Source: Caldifarciminota bacterium
Lineage (GTDB): Bacteria; Hydrothermota; Tepidihabitantia; SM23-42; JAOAFX01
Reading direction: 5' to 3'
NCBI GenBank assembly: GCA_026416055.1
Contig: JAOAFX010000014.1
Span: 1 to 34,289, forward strand
DNA: 34,289 nucleotides
Position 1 is the first letter of the stretch. Each line of letters begins with the position of its first letter. Under the pieces are notes generated by a model, which saw only the letters and a program-made list of their open reading frames with translations, was not told the origin of the DNA and ran no database searches. Positions 1-8,400 of this stretch are shown here, one piece after another. Made by a program: the position numbers and the translations under genes.

Positions 1-19
1 AGATGTGTATAAGAGACAG
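1..19. other. Tn5/Nextera mosaic-end adapter remnant
   Basis: The first 19 bases are AGATGTGTATAAGAGACAG, exactly the synthetic hybrid mosaic end used in transposase-based library preparation. It is neither natural IS50 outside end nor inside end. Genuine sequence therefore starts at about base 20. The protease frame reads through it, so the last six apparent residues of that gene are adapter-derived. Confidence 0.97.
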
Positions 20-1752
20 TTACAATCTGGAGTCACTACTTCATAGATGCGTGCGGCAACAAAATTTTTCTTCAGGGTATCATCCTGGCGGATAGTATCT
101 GTAGCAAGGTTTGCAATCCCGAATGCTGTATAATGATTACCGCAGACACCGACTGTGAAGTTATCAAATGTGATTACAGTGTCCCGGTTCTGCGGTAATG
201 AGCTGATTGTACGATTACTTGTGTAGATGATAGTTGTACCCCTTCTTATCTGGCAGACAACCGGGATGTTATTTTCATCAAATGTTCCGGCATTCTTAAA
301 ACGCACCTGAGGCTGGATTACAGTATATTCACGCTCCCGTGTTGAAGGGACGACTATACTCTGGACGCGAATATTATGATGCGGAGTTGGCGGAGGGGTT
401 TGTTGTAACGCCCGATATAGATTTATCCTGCCCCAGCCATAATTATTATTGGGGTATGGTGCACCCCCTGATGGTTGGTCGCAGGTTGAAATAAAGATTT
501 CGTATAACTGATTCGGAGTAAGATTCGGATTCTTTTCAAGGAGTAGGGCGCATCCACCGGTCACGTGGGGTGAAGCCATAGAGGTTCCACTTAGGGTAGT
601 ATAACCACCGTTATTGTAAGAAGACCTGACCGCCACACCAGGTGCGGAAACATCAGGTTTTAAACGATTCCAGGTTGGATAGTACCAGTACTGAGGGTCA
701 TTTATCGGACTTATATTTGGTGCTGGTCCGCGGGAAGAAAAATTGGCAATGACATCAAGTGAATCTGTGGCGCCAACGCCAATGGTCAATGGATAGCTTG
801 CTGGAGAACCTACAGTCCCGGAGTTTGGTCCACTATTGCCATTTGAAAATACCGGAAAAACATCAAGATTTTTCCAGTTCAGAATTATATCCCACCAGTG
901 TAAATCACTACCATTGGTGCTTCCCCATGAATTACCAATCGCACGGATATTAACACCCTGTGATTTTAATCTTGCGAGGTATTGCATACAGGTGTCTATC
1001 CAGGCATATTGTCCTGAACCACCTGAATTAAATCCTTTAGTTGGGATATACCGTGCATCATATGCCACACCAACATCATTGACAAACGGTCCTGGACCAT
1101 CACCACCTAAAAATGTGCCGGTACAATGAGTTCCATGACCATTGTCGTCGTAAGGAGAAGCCTGGCCGTTTACACCATCAATCCAGTAAGGTGACAACCA
1201 TTTCCCGGCCAGTGCCTCATGGGTTGTCAGAACGCCCGTATCAACTATCCCCAGAATAACCCCTGAGCCGCTATAGCCTGCAGCCCAGCAGGAATCGGCC
1301 TTTACTTTTTTAACATTCCATTCCGGTGCACGACCGGTGATTTCGGGTTCAGGAGCAAACTCATAATGGAGTTGGACTGTAGCATTATAACATATGAACC
1401 ATATATCATCCCGTTTTGCAAGTTCCTGGATTATATCTTTTGTGGCAATTAAATGAAAACCATTGAATATCCAGTACTGACCACCGAGCGTGACTTTTTC
1501 CTTGGGAAGCGATTTCAGATACTCAATGACCGGAGCCTGAGAATTCATCGCAATACTTTCAAAAACCCGACACTTTTCTTCAGGCTTCATACCACGGAGT
1601 TGTTCATAAGGATATTCAGCAGCCATATGGACAATTACAAAAATCTTTTCACTCTCTGAGGCATTATTTAATATTTCAACAAGTTCCGGAGTAATCTTTC
1701 CCGGAACTGCGGGTCTAACTGTAAGCAAAAGACTGAGCATTAATCCAAACAT
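1..1752 (-). CDS. Secreted subtilisin-like (S8) serine protease, C-terminus cut off
   Basis: The frame is open from an ATG at 1752 to the left edge (584 codons, the last few in adapter), with no stop. A short hydrophobic N-terminus (MFGLMLSLLLTV) looks like a signal sequence. The first ~115 residues resemble an inhibitor-type propeptide. The catalytic triad is visible: Asp171 in GIVDTGV, His206 in GHGTHCTG and Ser391 in GTSMASPHVTGG. The oxyanion Asn306 lies in SNGNSGP. These are the classic S8 subtilase motifs in the correct order, so an extracellular endopeptidase role is well supported. After ~residue 430 a beta-rich region continues and probably leads to a sorting domain beyond the contig end. 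The start is fixed by a strong AAAGGAGG ribosome site 5 bases upstream. Confidence 0.95.
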   Translation of the reverse strand, partial: MFGLMLSLLLTVRPAVPGKITPELVEILNNASESEKIFVIVHMAAEYPYEQLRGMKPEEKCRVFESIAMNSQAPVIEYLKSLPKEKVTLGGQYWIFNGFHLIATKDIIQELAKRDDIWFICYNATVQLHYEFAPEPEITGRAPEWNVKKVKADSCWAAGYSGSGVILGIVDTGVLTTHEALAGKWLSPYWIDGVNGQASPYDDNGHGTHCTGTFLGGDGPGPFVNDVGVAYDARYIPTKGFNSGGSGQYAWIDTCMQYLARLKSQGVNIRAIGNSWGSTNGSDLHWWDIILNWKNLDVFPVFSNGNSGPNSGTVGSPASYPLTIGVGATDSLDVIANFSSRGPAPNISPINDPQYWYYPTWNRLKPDVSAPGVAVRSSYNNGGYTTLSGTSMASPHVTGGCALLLEKNPNLTPNQLYEIFISTCDQPSGGAPYPNNNYGWGRINLYRALQQTPPPTPHHNIRVQSIVVPSTREREYTVIQPQVRFKNAGTFDENNIPVVCQIRRGTTIIYTSNRTISSLPQNRDTVITFDNFTVGVCGNHYTAFGIANLATDTIRQDDTLKKNFVAARIYEVVTPDCNCLLYTS

Positions 1753-1833
1753 AGAAACCTCCTTTCTATTTTTTTATTCTTTTGTCTCCCCTTATTATCA
1801 GATTATCTTTCTGTTCTCACCTCCTCTTAGAAA

Positions 1834-1861
1834 AATATATATATAATATTCCCTTTGTCAA
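1834..1861 (-). promoter_or_regulatory. Candidate promoter of the S8 protease
   Basis: On the minus strand a consensus -35 TTGACA (1856-1861) is followed after 16 bases by TATATT (1834-1839), giving a leader of roughly 75 bases before the protease ATG. The AT alternation around the -10 leaves its exact register uncertain. Confidence 0.55.
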
Positions 1862-1871
1862 TAGTATTGTA

Positions 1872-1899
1872 CCCTGGGATGCCGATGGGCACCCCAGGG
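1872..1899. repeat. 12-bp-arm hairpin, GGGATGCC-type palindrome
   Basis: CCCTGGGATGCC (1872-1883) and GGCACCCCAGGG (1888-1899) pair at 11 of 12 positions around a GATG loop. There is no T-run on either side, so it is not a normal intrinsic terminator. The core resembles the hairpin at 2599-2618. It lies just upstream of the protease -35 box. Confidence 0.7.
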
Positions 1900-2245
1900 G
1901 GCCGGAAAGGGGGTTTTATGTTAAGTTCCTATTCCCAAACACCAATAACCAATATCCAAAATTTAAGAACACCAATCGCAAGTTGTTGCTATCCTTAATA
2001 GTGCCACTAAAGAAATGTCCAGACTGATTGTTACTTGTGAGAAATCCGGTTTTTTCCTTAAATACTTTGATTGTATAACCAGTAAGCCAGTTAATAATTG
2101 CGCCAATATACATTACTATTATATGCGATTACTGTGTCTCATATTGGAAATAGGCCAACGAGAATTCATCGTAAATTCCGCTTCAGGCGAGATATCTTAC
2201 ATTCATTTTCAAATTTTTCATTTTTGTGCTCATATTACCGCGAAT

Positions 2246-2580
2246 TTATAACAACAGTACTTTCAACCGGCAATTCCAGGTGCTTGAGTCATTATGCCAC
2301 CTCATTTTAACAACGCGCAGAGTTAACGTACTTTTATCCCCAGGCACAATAAAATAGACTCCTGCGGGTAATTCGCGACCAGAATTATCGTAACCAGACC
2401 AGACGAGACCTGATTCAAGATACAAGATGCTGGATTGAATGACATAACCAGCTGCCCTGCAATATCGTAAATTGCAAGGCTAAAACCTTGCCCTAAATTT
2501 GTTTCTGATTTTTCTGTAGAGGCGGTTTCTAACAGCGATTTTTTTGATTCAGGATTCTGGATACTTGATACTGGATATGA
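2246..2580 (-). pseudogene. Decayed C-terminal sorting domain of a secreted protein
   Basis: Two minus-strand frames together spell a C-terminal secretion/sorting domain like those ending the genes at 2955-5372 and 8709-10031. The first frame reads SLAIYDIAGQLVMSF. A second frame, entered between about 2410 and 2440, reads VWSGYDNSGRELPAGVYF and then ends RVVKMR before running on to TAA at 2246. No start, ribosome site or mature domain is left upstream, only low-complexity DNA and a palindrome. One frameshift and loss of the 5' part make this a gene remnant. The sorting-domain assignment rests on pattern similarity within the window. Confidence 0.7.
2474..2491. repeat. 18-nt palindrome, GCAA...TTGC family
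   Basis: GCAAGGCTAAAACCTTGC: 6-bp arms around CTAAAA. It is the exact reverse complement of the palindrome at 10576-10593, so the same element occurs twice in the window, here inside the decayed sorting domain. Confidence 0.75.
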
Positions 2581-2598
2581 GAAAGAGAAAAATCCTCC

Positions 2599-2618
2599 GG
2601 GATGCCCGCAGACATCCC
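2599..2618. repeat. 20-nt GGGATG...CATCCC hairpin
   Basis: GGGATG (2599-2604) and CATCCC (2613-2618) flank CCCGCAGA. The left half GGGATGCC is shared with the hairpin at 1872-1899. Confidence 0.6.
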
Positions 2619-2623
2619 TAATT

Positions 2624-2652
2624 AAAAAAACAACGCAACAGCAAGCTGTTGC
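2624..2652 (-). terminator. Intrinsic terminator after the MshEN-like gene
   Basis: On the minus strand GCAACAGC and GCTGTTGC pair around a very short centre (2635-2652) and are followed by GTTG and then seven T (2624-2630). This is a rho-independent terminator for the 5372-2741 transcript. The stem is also a member of the 18-nt palindrome family. Confidence 0.75.
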
Positions 2653-2706
2653 ACTCCTTAATCACGCTGTTGCACTCTTTAAATATGCTGTTGCATTCCT
2701 TATCCA
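2643..2706. repeat. Three tandem copies of a terminator-arm repeat
   Basis: GCTGTTGCACTCCTTAA and two variants (GCTGTTGCACTCTTTAA, GCTGTTGCATTCCTTAT) follow one another with a 22-24 base period. Each copy is one arm of the terminator hairpin plus a short tail, so the array looks like iterated copying of half of the palindrome. Confidence 0.75.
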
Positions 2707-2740
2707 ACATAATAAGCGTCCTGCACCATTTGCAACATCA

Positions 2741-2950
2741 TTAGACTCCATTTTCTCTCAAATCTCTTTGCAAACTTAAGGCACGATTCAGGTCTTCTTC
2801 GGTAATATATCCCAGTTCAATCATTATCTCACCCAGACGTTTGCTACTACCACTATACTTATTCATCTGCACCCACCTTGCCTCAACAACTTCTTTATGA
2901 GTTATCACGCCAAGGGTTATTAAAATTTCACCGATAAGAGTGCGTTTCAA
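2741..2950 (-). CDS. Small stand-alone MshEN (GspE N-terminal)-type protein
   Basis: A 69-residue protein consisting only of two copies of the ~24-residue motif of MshEN / type II secretion ATPase N-terminal domains. Copy one (residues ~5-28) contains IGEILITLGVIT; copy two (~38-60) contains RLGEIMIELGYIT followed by LNRALSLQ. In characterised MshEN domains the tandem RLGxxL..xGxIt..xLxxALxxQ motifs bind cyclic di-GMP. Copy one lacks the leading Arg and the LxxAL part is altered, so binding is only a possibility. No ATPase domain follows. The apparent start is TTG at 2950, 4 bases after the stop of the propeller gene, with no good ribosome site; translational coupling is likely. A terminator follows at 2624-2652. 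Confidence 0.75.
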   Translation of the reverse strand: MKRTLIGEILITLGVITHKEVVEARWVQMNKYSGSSKRLGEIMIELGYITEEDLNRALSLQRDLRENGV

Positions 2951-2954
2951 TCTA

Positions 2955-5372
2955 TTATTTTATCTTGACAGCACGCATTGGCTTAATATTTTCGTTTTGT
3001 GGTTTGATAAAGTAAACCCCTGCTGGTAAACCATCACAGAGCCGGTTTCCTTTGAATATCCCCATTTTTCTGCCTGAAGTATCATAAATCTCAAAGTCTT
3101 TTTCTTGACCACCAGTGATAGATGTATAAGAGACAAAAGGATTTGGTGCTATCTTCGTTTCCGATTGTTTCACACCAAAAATCATTTCATCTTCTTCTAC
3201 GACGGTCATTTCATCAGCGAGTACTGAAATATAACAATCTTGAACATTTCCCACATAAACCCGATTATGTGTAGAATTCCAACATAAAGGCTGAGGACGG
3301 GTTCCTACTCTAATGTGAGCCACAACATTATCTGTAGCACCATGAATCACCCGAACATAACCCTGGTCATATTCAGCAAGATAGAGTTTGTTATTTATTG
3401 AATTATAAAGTAAACACGCTGGTCCATTGGGAGTTCCAGGGGATAGGGTAGTTATTATATTGTCATTGCTGCTGTTTATGACTGTCAGAGCGTGGTTTCC
3501 GTAGTTCCCCCAGTTATAACTGTAAATCTTATTGTTGACCGGATTATAGGCAAGTGCATGGCAACGGCGCCCACTTAATGAAATATTAGTAATTATGCTA
3601 TTTGTGGTACCATTAATTACGCTAACATGGCCACCCAGAGTTCCACAGTAGATTTTATTATTAGTCGGATTGTAAACAAAAACAACAGGGCTTTGTGAAG
3701 GCATTGATAAGGTAGCGATAAGGCTATCGTTTGAACCATCAATAATTGTCACCATCTGATTACCCCAGTGGCTAACATAGATTTTATTGTTCAAGGAGTT
3801 ATAACATAGTCCGCGAGGACTAGCATTTGTTCCTAAATTGATAGTTTTTCTCACAGTGTCGCCCTGTACATCTATTACACTTACACTATTCCCCCCTTCA
3901 TTGCTACAATAAATCTTATTATTTGCAGAATTAAAAACTAAATCGTAAGGATAATCACCTACAGGAATCGTAGCGACTATGCTATTGTTTGAACAATTCA
4001 TTACTACTACATTATCGGCATTGCGATTGACACAATATAATTTGTTGGCAGAAGAAATATATAACAGTTTTTGGGGGTTGAAATTAAAACCAAGGGGTAC
4101 CATTGTCTCAACATAATTAGTAATGCCATTTATTACTGCAATTTGATCGGAAACATAGTATCGATTTCCGGGAGTAACGGCACAATAGATTTTGTTATTG
4201 TTTGGGTTGTAATCAAAGGCTAAGGGGCTAAATGAATATAGCGGAATTCTTGTAACAAGATTGTTTGTTGCTCCGTTGATCACTGCAACTTCTGTGCCCC
4301 AGGCAATTGAGTATATTTTATTATTCACCGAATTATAAACCAGACCACCTCGGTTAAGTGTAGGCATTGGTATGTTCGCTATCACCTGGTCTGTGGCACC
4401 ATTTATGATAGATACTCGGGTAGTATCACCCGCATAAAAAAGATGGCAATTACAATAAATTTTGTTATTGGCTGGGTTGTAGCACAGATTAATTGCACCA
4501 CCTTGATTCGGGATTGTTGTTATTACCGCATTGGTAGCACCGTTAATTACAGTAATTGTATTCGCTGTCGAACTAGCTGCATAGATTTTATTATTAATAG
4601 AATTATAAATCAGGTCGTCAACCTGGCCGCCGATTGAGATATTGGTAATAACGGCATCTGTCGTGCCATTTATTATAGTTACCTGCTGAGAATTACCACA
4701 ATAAATTTTATTATTAACAGGATTATAAGCTAAAAGACGAGGAACTGTACCAACCGAGATAGTGGTAATTACAGTATTGGTGGCGGCATTTATTACCGTT
4801 ACAGAACTGCCAAGATAGTTTGAACAGTATACTTTATTATTGGTAGAATTATAACAGAGATATTGCGGTCCATCACCAACACCAATTGTGGCAATCACCG
4901 AATCGGTTGCGCCGTCAATCACACTTACTATATCACCCCCATAATGAGCACAATAGATTCGGTTATTAGCAGGTACATATAGAACATACCAGGGAGATGG
5001 GGCTACTCTTATATTTTTAATCACGTTATTAGTTACACCGTCAATTACAAATAAAACACTATCTGTTGCAGAAGGACAATATATTTTATTATTCTGGGAA
5101 TTCCAGCAGAGTGATCGGACTTCAGAACCCACTTTAATCCTCTTAATCTTCTGGTCTGTTGCACCATCAATTACGATAATGCAATCACCGTTGTATCCCG
5201 CAACATAGATTCTATTATTTATTGGATTATAGACACTTGCCTGAGGTTCCAAAACCCCGTGCAAGGAATCCGGGATATAAATTTCACCTTCAAGCCATTG
5301 CCCTTTCACCAGCGTTGCAGGGAGCAGCAAAAAGATAAAGATTAATATTAGAGCATTCTGAAATGTTTTCAT
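2955..5372 (-). CDS. Secreted YVTN-type beta-propeller repeat protein with sorting domain
   Basis: 805 residues. A signal peptide (residues 1-25, hydrophobic core ALILIFIFLLL) is followed by 16 copies of a ~43-residue repeat with the signature 'YN..NNKIYC......V.VI.GATN.VI.TI..G'. This is the YVTN/NHL-like beta-propeller pattern found in surface proteins. Sixteen blades would make two propellers. Residues ~740-805 form a C-terminal sorting-type domain: APNPF, then IYDTSGRKMG, LPAGVYF and the terminal MRAVKIK. The protein is probably exported and anchored or released by a type IX-like route (inference). The start ATG at 5372 has AAGGAGG upstream. The gene lies directly downstream of the STAND/SARP regulator and has its own promoter with 12-bp repeats (5391-5432). 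The ligand is unknown. Confidence 0.9.
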   Translation of the reverse strand: MKTFQNALILIFIFLLLPATLVKGQWLEGEIYIPDSLHGVLEPQASVYNPINNRIYVAGYNGDCIIVIDGATDQKIKRIKVGSEVRSLCWNSQNNKIYCPSATDSVLFVIDGVTNNVIKNIRVAPSPWYVLYVPANNRIYCAHYGGDIVSVIDGATDSVIATIGVGDGPQYLCYNSTNNKVYCSNYLGSSVTVINAATNTVITTISVGTVPRLLAYNPVNNKIYCGNSQQVTIINGTTDAVITNISIGGQVDDLIYNSINNKIYAASSTANTITVINGATNAVITTIPNQGGAINLCYNPANNKIYCNCHLFYAGDTTRVSIINGATDQVIANIPMPTLNRGGLVYNSVNNKIYSIAWGTEVAVINGATNNLVTRIPLYSFSPLAFDYNPNNNKIYCAVTPGNRYYVSDQIAVINGITNYVETMVPLGFNFNPQKLLYISSANKLYCVNRNADNVVVMNCSNNSIVATIPVGDYPYDLVFNSANNKIYCSNEGGNSVSVIDVQGDTVRKTINLGTNASPRGLCYNSLNNKIYVSHWGNQMVTIIDGSNDSLIATLSMPSQSPVVFVYNPTNNKIYCGTLGGHVSVINGTTNSIITNISLSGRRCHALAYNPVNNKIYSYNWGNYGNHALTVINSSNDNIITTLSPGTPNGPACLLYNSINNKLYLAEYDQGYVRVIHGATDNVVAHIRVGTRPQPLCWNSTHNRVYVGNVQDCYISVLADEMTVVEEDEMIFGVKQSETKIAPNPFVSYTSITGGQEKDFEIYDTSGRKMGIFKGNRLCDGLPAGVYFIKPQNENIKPMRAVKIK

Positions 5373-5390
5373 ATTGCCTCCTTCAATGAT

Positions 5391-5440
5391 ATTATATTTA
5401 TGGGTGTCTAAAAAAGTGTCAAAAAAAATGTCAAAAATGG
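5391..5440 (-). promoter_or_regulatory. Promoter and three 12-bp direct repeats (putative SARP operator)
   Basis: Read on the minus strand, three T-rich blocks ending in GACA follow one another with an exact 12-base period: TTTTTGACATTT, TTTTTGACACTT, TTTTAGACACCC. The GACA cores are at 5429-5432, 5417-5420 and 5405-5408. Exactly 8 bases after the last core is a perfect -10, TATAAT (5391-5396). No -35 at normal spacing is present: the nearest TTGACA is 20 bases away. Activator-dependent promoters of the SARP family have direct repeats ending about 8 bp before the -10. The upstream gene encodes a SARP-type regulator, so it is the obvious candidate to bind here. Confidence 0.7.
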
Positions 5441-5443
5441 TGT

Positions 5444-8400
5444 TTATCTGGTACTTGTCAGCCTCTTGAACAGAACCTGGGTTTCTGGTTCAGGCTCTTT
5501 ATTAAACTCATTAGCTAACAATTTCTCTAATCTTGCGTAAGTATGTTTTATGTTTTGAAATTTTCTCATACGGGAATAAGCAACCATTAAATTACGATAA
5601 TGTTCTTCATTAAATGGATCAATTTTTATGATTTCTTCATAAATATCAATATACTGACCTAAACGACTTTTCCTGGCATATATTTGGGCAAGTGAAAGCA
5701 GAATATTAAGATATTTTTCTTCATATTGTCTTCTCAAATCGTCCACCCATGAATCATACCAGCCTTCACAAAGTGATCCCTGGTAAAGCATTTTTGCTCT
5801 ATTAATCAAAATTGCAGAATTCCTGCTTATTTTTTTATCCGCAAGTTGGCTTATAAGGTTGTCAAATTCTCGGGCATCAACCCATAAGGAGATATTTTCC
5901 TTGAGTTGATAGCCTTTGTTACTGTAAATAATAACATCACCGAGTGCCTTTCTCAAATAATATAATGCAGTGCGAAGATTTTTCCCACCTTTTGGAGGTT
6001 CTGTATCAGGCCAGAAGATTTCAATAAGTTCTTCTCTTGAGAATCTTTTATCGGGATGTAAGGCAAAAAGGACAAAGAGTTTTGCGGCTTTTTCAACGAA
6101 TAAATCCTTGATACCTATTTCAATTTTACCTTTGTAAATTCTTGGTTTGCCAAAAACAAATAATTTTATGGCTTCACTAATAGCGGACATATCAGATAAT
6201 TTTTTAATGAGTCCAGATAGATAATTGGCATCCGACGATTTCAAATTACCCTGTTCAAGTAATAACTGGGATAGTTCAAATAAATGCGGGATTCTTTTTA
6301 AAGCGCGCGATAAAATACCTCCGTAACCGTATTTTCTTGCTACTTGAATATTTTGCTTTAACAGCTGCACTCCTTTATCGATTTTGCCAGTAGAAGCCAT
6401 TATTGCTGCCCGTAGTAGAAAGGTTTCAAACATTTTGCTTTTTGAATTAATTCTTTTTGCTAAGTTCAAACAACGGACTGATGTTCTTTTTGCCTTATTG
6501 TATGTACCGGCAAGTAATTCCAGCAAACATGTTTCAATGAGTAAAGAAACATAAAATATATCATCGGATTTACCTTTATAATTGTATGCCTGTGATAGAT
6601 AATATTCCGCTTCTTTTTGATTTTTTTGACAATTTTTTAAAGTGGCGTAATAGAGGTAGGTGAGTCCAGTATATCTATTTATACCAAGTTTCAAATATTT
6701 TTGAAGTGCCTCTTTTAAATAGCCTTCAGCTTTATTCCACTCTTGTTTTTCAATATATACCAGACTTGATGCCAGATTGAGTGCGGCGAGTGAGTGCGGG
6801 TCATTGTAATCCTTGCATAGGGTATATCCATTGTTTAAAATTTTTTCAGCACCGTCAATATCTCCATAGTCAAGTACTATCCTGACTGCGTTTAAAAAGA
6901 GCGTTCCTCGACCATATGAGTAATGTGTTCCTATTTTCGCAATCAATAAATGAAAAGAGTTGAATGCTTTTGAAATATTGCCGAGCTCGTAGTCCACCAT
7001 TGCCAGATTTGCTTCAATTGTGAGATGTTCGTGGAAGTCGGATAATTTCTTTATCAAATTTTGCGCCTTTAAAAGATAGTGCTTAGCCTGTTTCACACCG
7101 ATACAGTCCCATACCGTTAATCCAATAAGGTTGTAAATTCGTTCTTTTAGCTTGATTTGAGAAGCGGGACAGATTCTAATTGCCTTTTTCAAAGATATGA
7201 GTGCCTCTTTATACCTGTTACATCGCCAGTGAATTACGCCCTGTTCATAAAAAATTTGGGTAAGTCCTGTTTTATCTTTCTGATTCAGTAAATAACTTTC
7301 AATCTGATTTAATAAATTTAAAGCTTTATCAAACTTACCATCATTATGGTAAATTATACTTTGCAACCAGAGCAATCGTGGGTAGTGGTCAAAAACATAA
7401 TCCGGTATTTGATTTAGCCATTTTTCAAGAATAAAAAATTTAGCCTGTTCAATCAACATTTCACCATATTGAGATATTAGTTCGCCAGCCCTTTCATAAT
7501 TTTCAGCTTTAACATAATAATCGATTGCTTGCTCAAAAAATTTTTTTTCTCGATAGTACTCTGCTGCCTTAAAATATAGATTTCTTTTAAGTGCAGGGTC
7601 TAATTTATTTAACAGGAAATGTCGGAAAAGAGGATGGTATCTATACTGGTTAGATCCTAAAATTGAAATAAAGATATTGCGCTTTTGAATATCTCTGAGA
7701 ATTTTTCTTGCTTCTTTTACTTCCATTACCGCATCACAGATTTCAGGCGTAACAACTTCCAAGACTGAACTTTTTTTGAGAAAATCCTGTATTATTAACG
7801 GCTCATTAGACATAAGTTCGCTGGTAAAATAGTCAAACAACGACTGTTCTTGTTCCATAATGTCGATCAGTTTTTCTTTTATGGCTCCTTTAGCCCGGCT
7901 TGCATACTGTAATATCAACTGAATGCCGGTGATCCAACCTTCAGTCTGGTTGGCTATTATTTTAAGTTCCTCTAAAGTTAGTGTAAGATTATAGATATTT
8001 TCAAGAAGAGCCTTTATTTCGTGTTCGTTAAACTTAAGGTCTTCTCGCGATAACTCAAATAAGTATTGTTTGAGTTTCCATCGGGCAATTGAAGGAATCG
8101 GGGGAATAGTCCGTGTTGCAATAATAACATGAATGTTATCTGGTAAATATTCAATGAAATATTCCAATGCTTTATGAACTCTGCTGTCTTCCGAAAGAAT
8201 ATGATAATCATCGATAACAATAAATAATTCTCCTCGCCTCTTTTCTATAAATTCATTAATCAAAGTTCCAAACATAAATTCATAATTACTCACTAATTTA
8301 CCATTCTGGACCAACATCTTTTCTGTTTGCACACCTAAATCTTCTTGAACCTGTTTAAACCCAAAAATCAGATGGGATATAAAGACTGATAAATCACCGT

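Larger units (their letters stand above)
1753..2245. other. Gene-poor region upstream of the protease
   Basis: No convincing gene on either strand. It holds the protease leader and promoter, the 1872-1899 hairpin, and low-complexity sequence around 1930-1980 built from variants of CCAATAACCAATATCC. At about 1980-2000 there is what looks like a degraded copy of the 2635-2652 palindrome (minus strand AGCAACAACTTGCG). The short frames here have no ribosome site or recognisable composition. Confidence 0.5.

Noticed and set aside
1838-1865. Possible second SARP-like operator before the protease (ACAA at 12-base spacing before TTGACA)
   Set aside because: Only two imperfect copies and the distance to a credible -10 is not 8 bases; ordinary promoter explains it.
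1782-2310. Several short frames on both strands in the region upstream of the protease
   Set aside because: They run through hairpins and low-complexity DNA, lack ribosome sites, and have no domain-like sequence.
2643-2706. Three-copy repeat considered as a CRISPR array
   Set aside because: Period of only 22-24 bases with no unique spacers and no cas genes; the repeat unit is a terminator arm.
3123-3135. Thirteen-base match to the Tn5 mosaic end inside the propeller gene (TGTATAAGAGACA)
   Set aside because: It is in frame, encodes the expected PFVSYTSI of the sorting domain, and the full 19-base adapter is not present; a chance match, not a misjoin.
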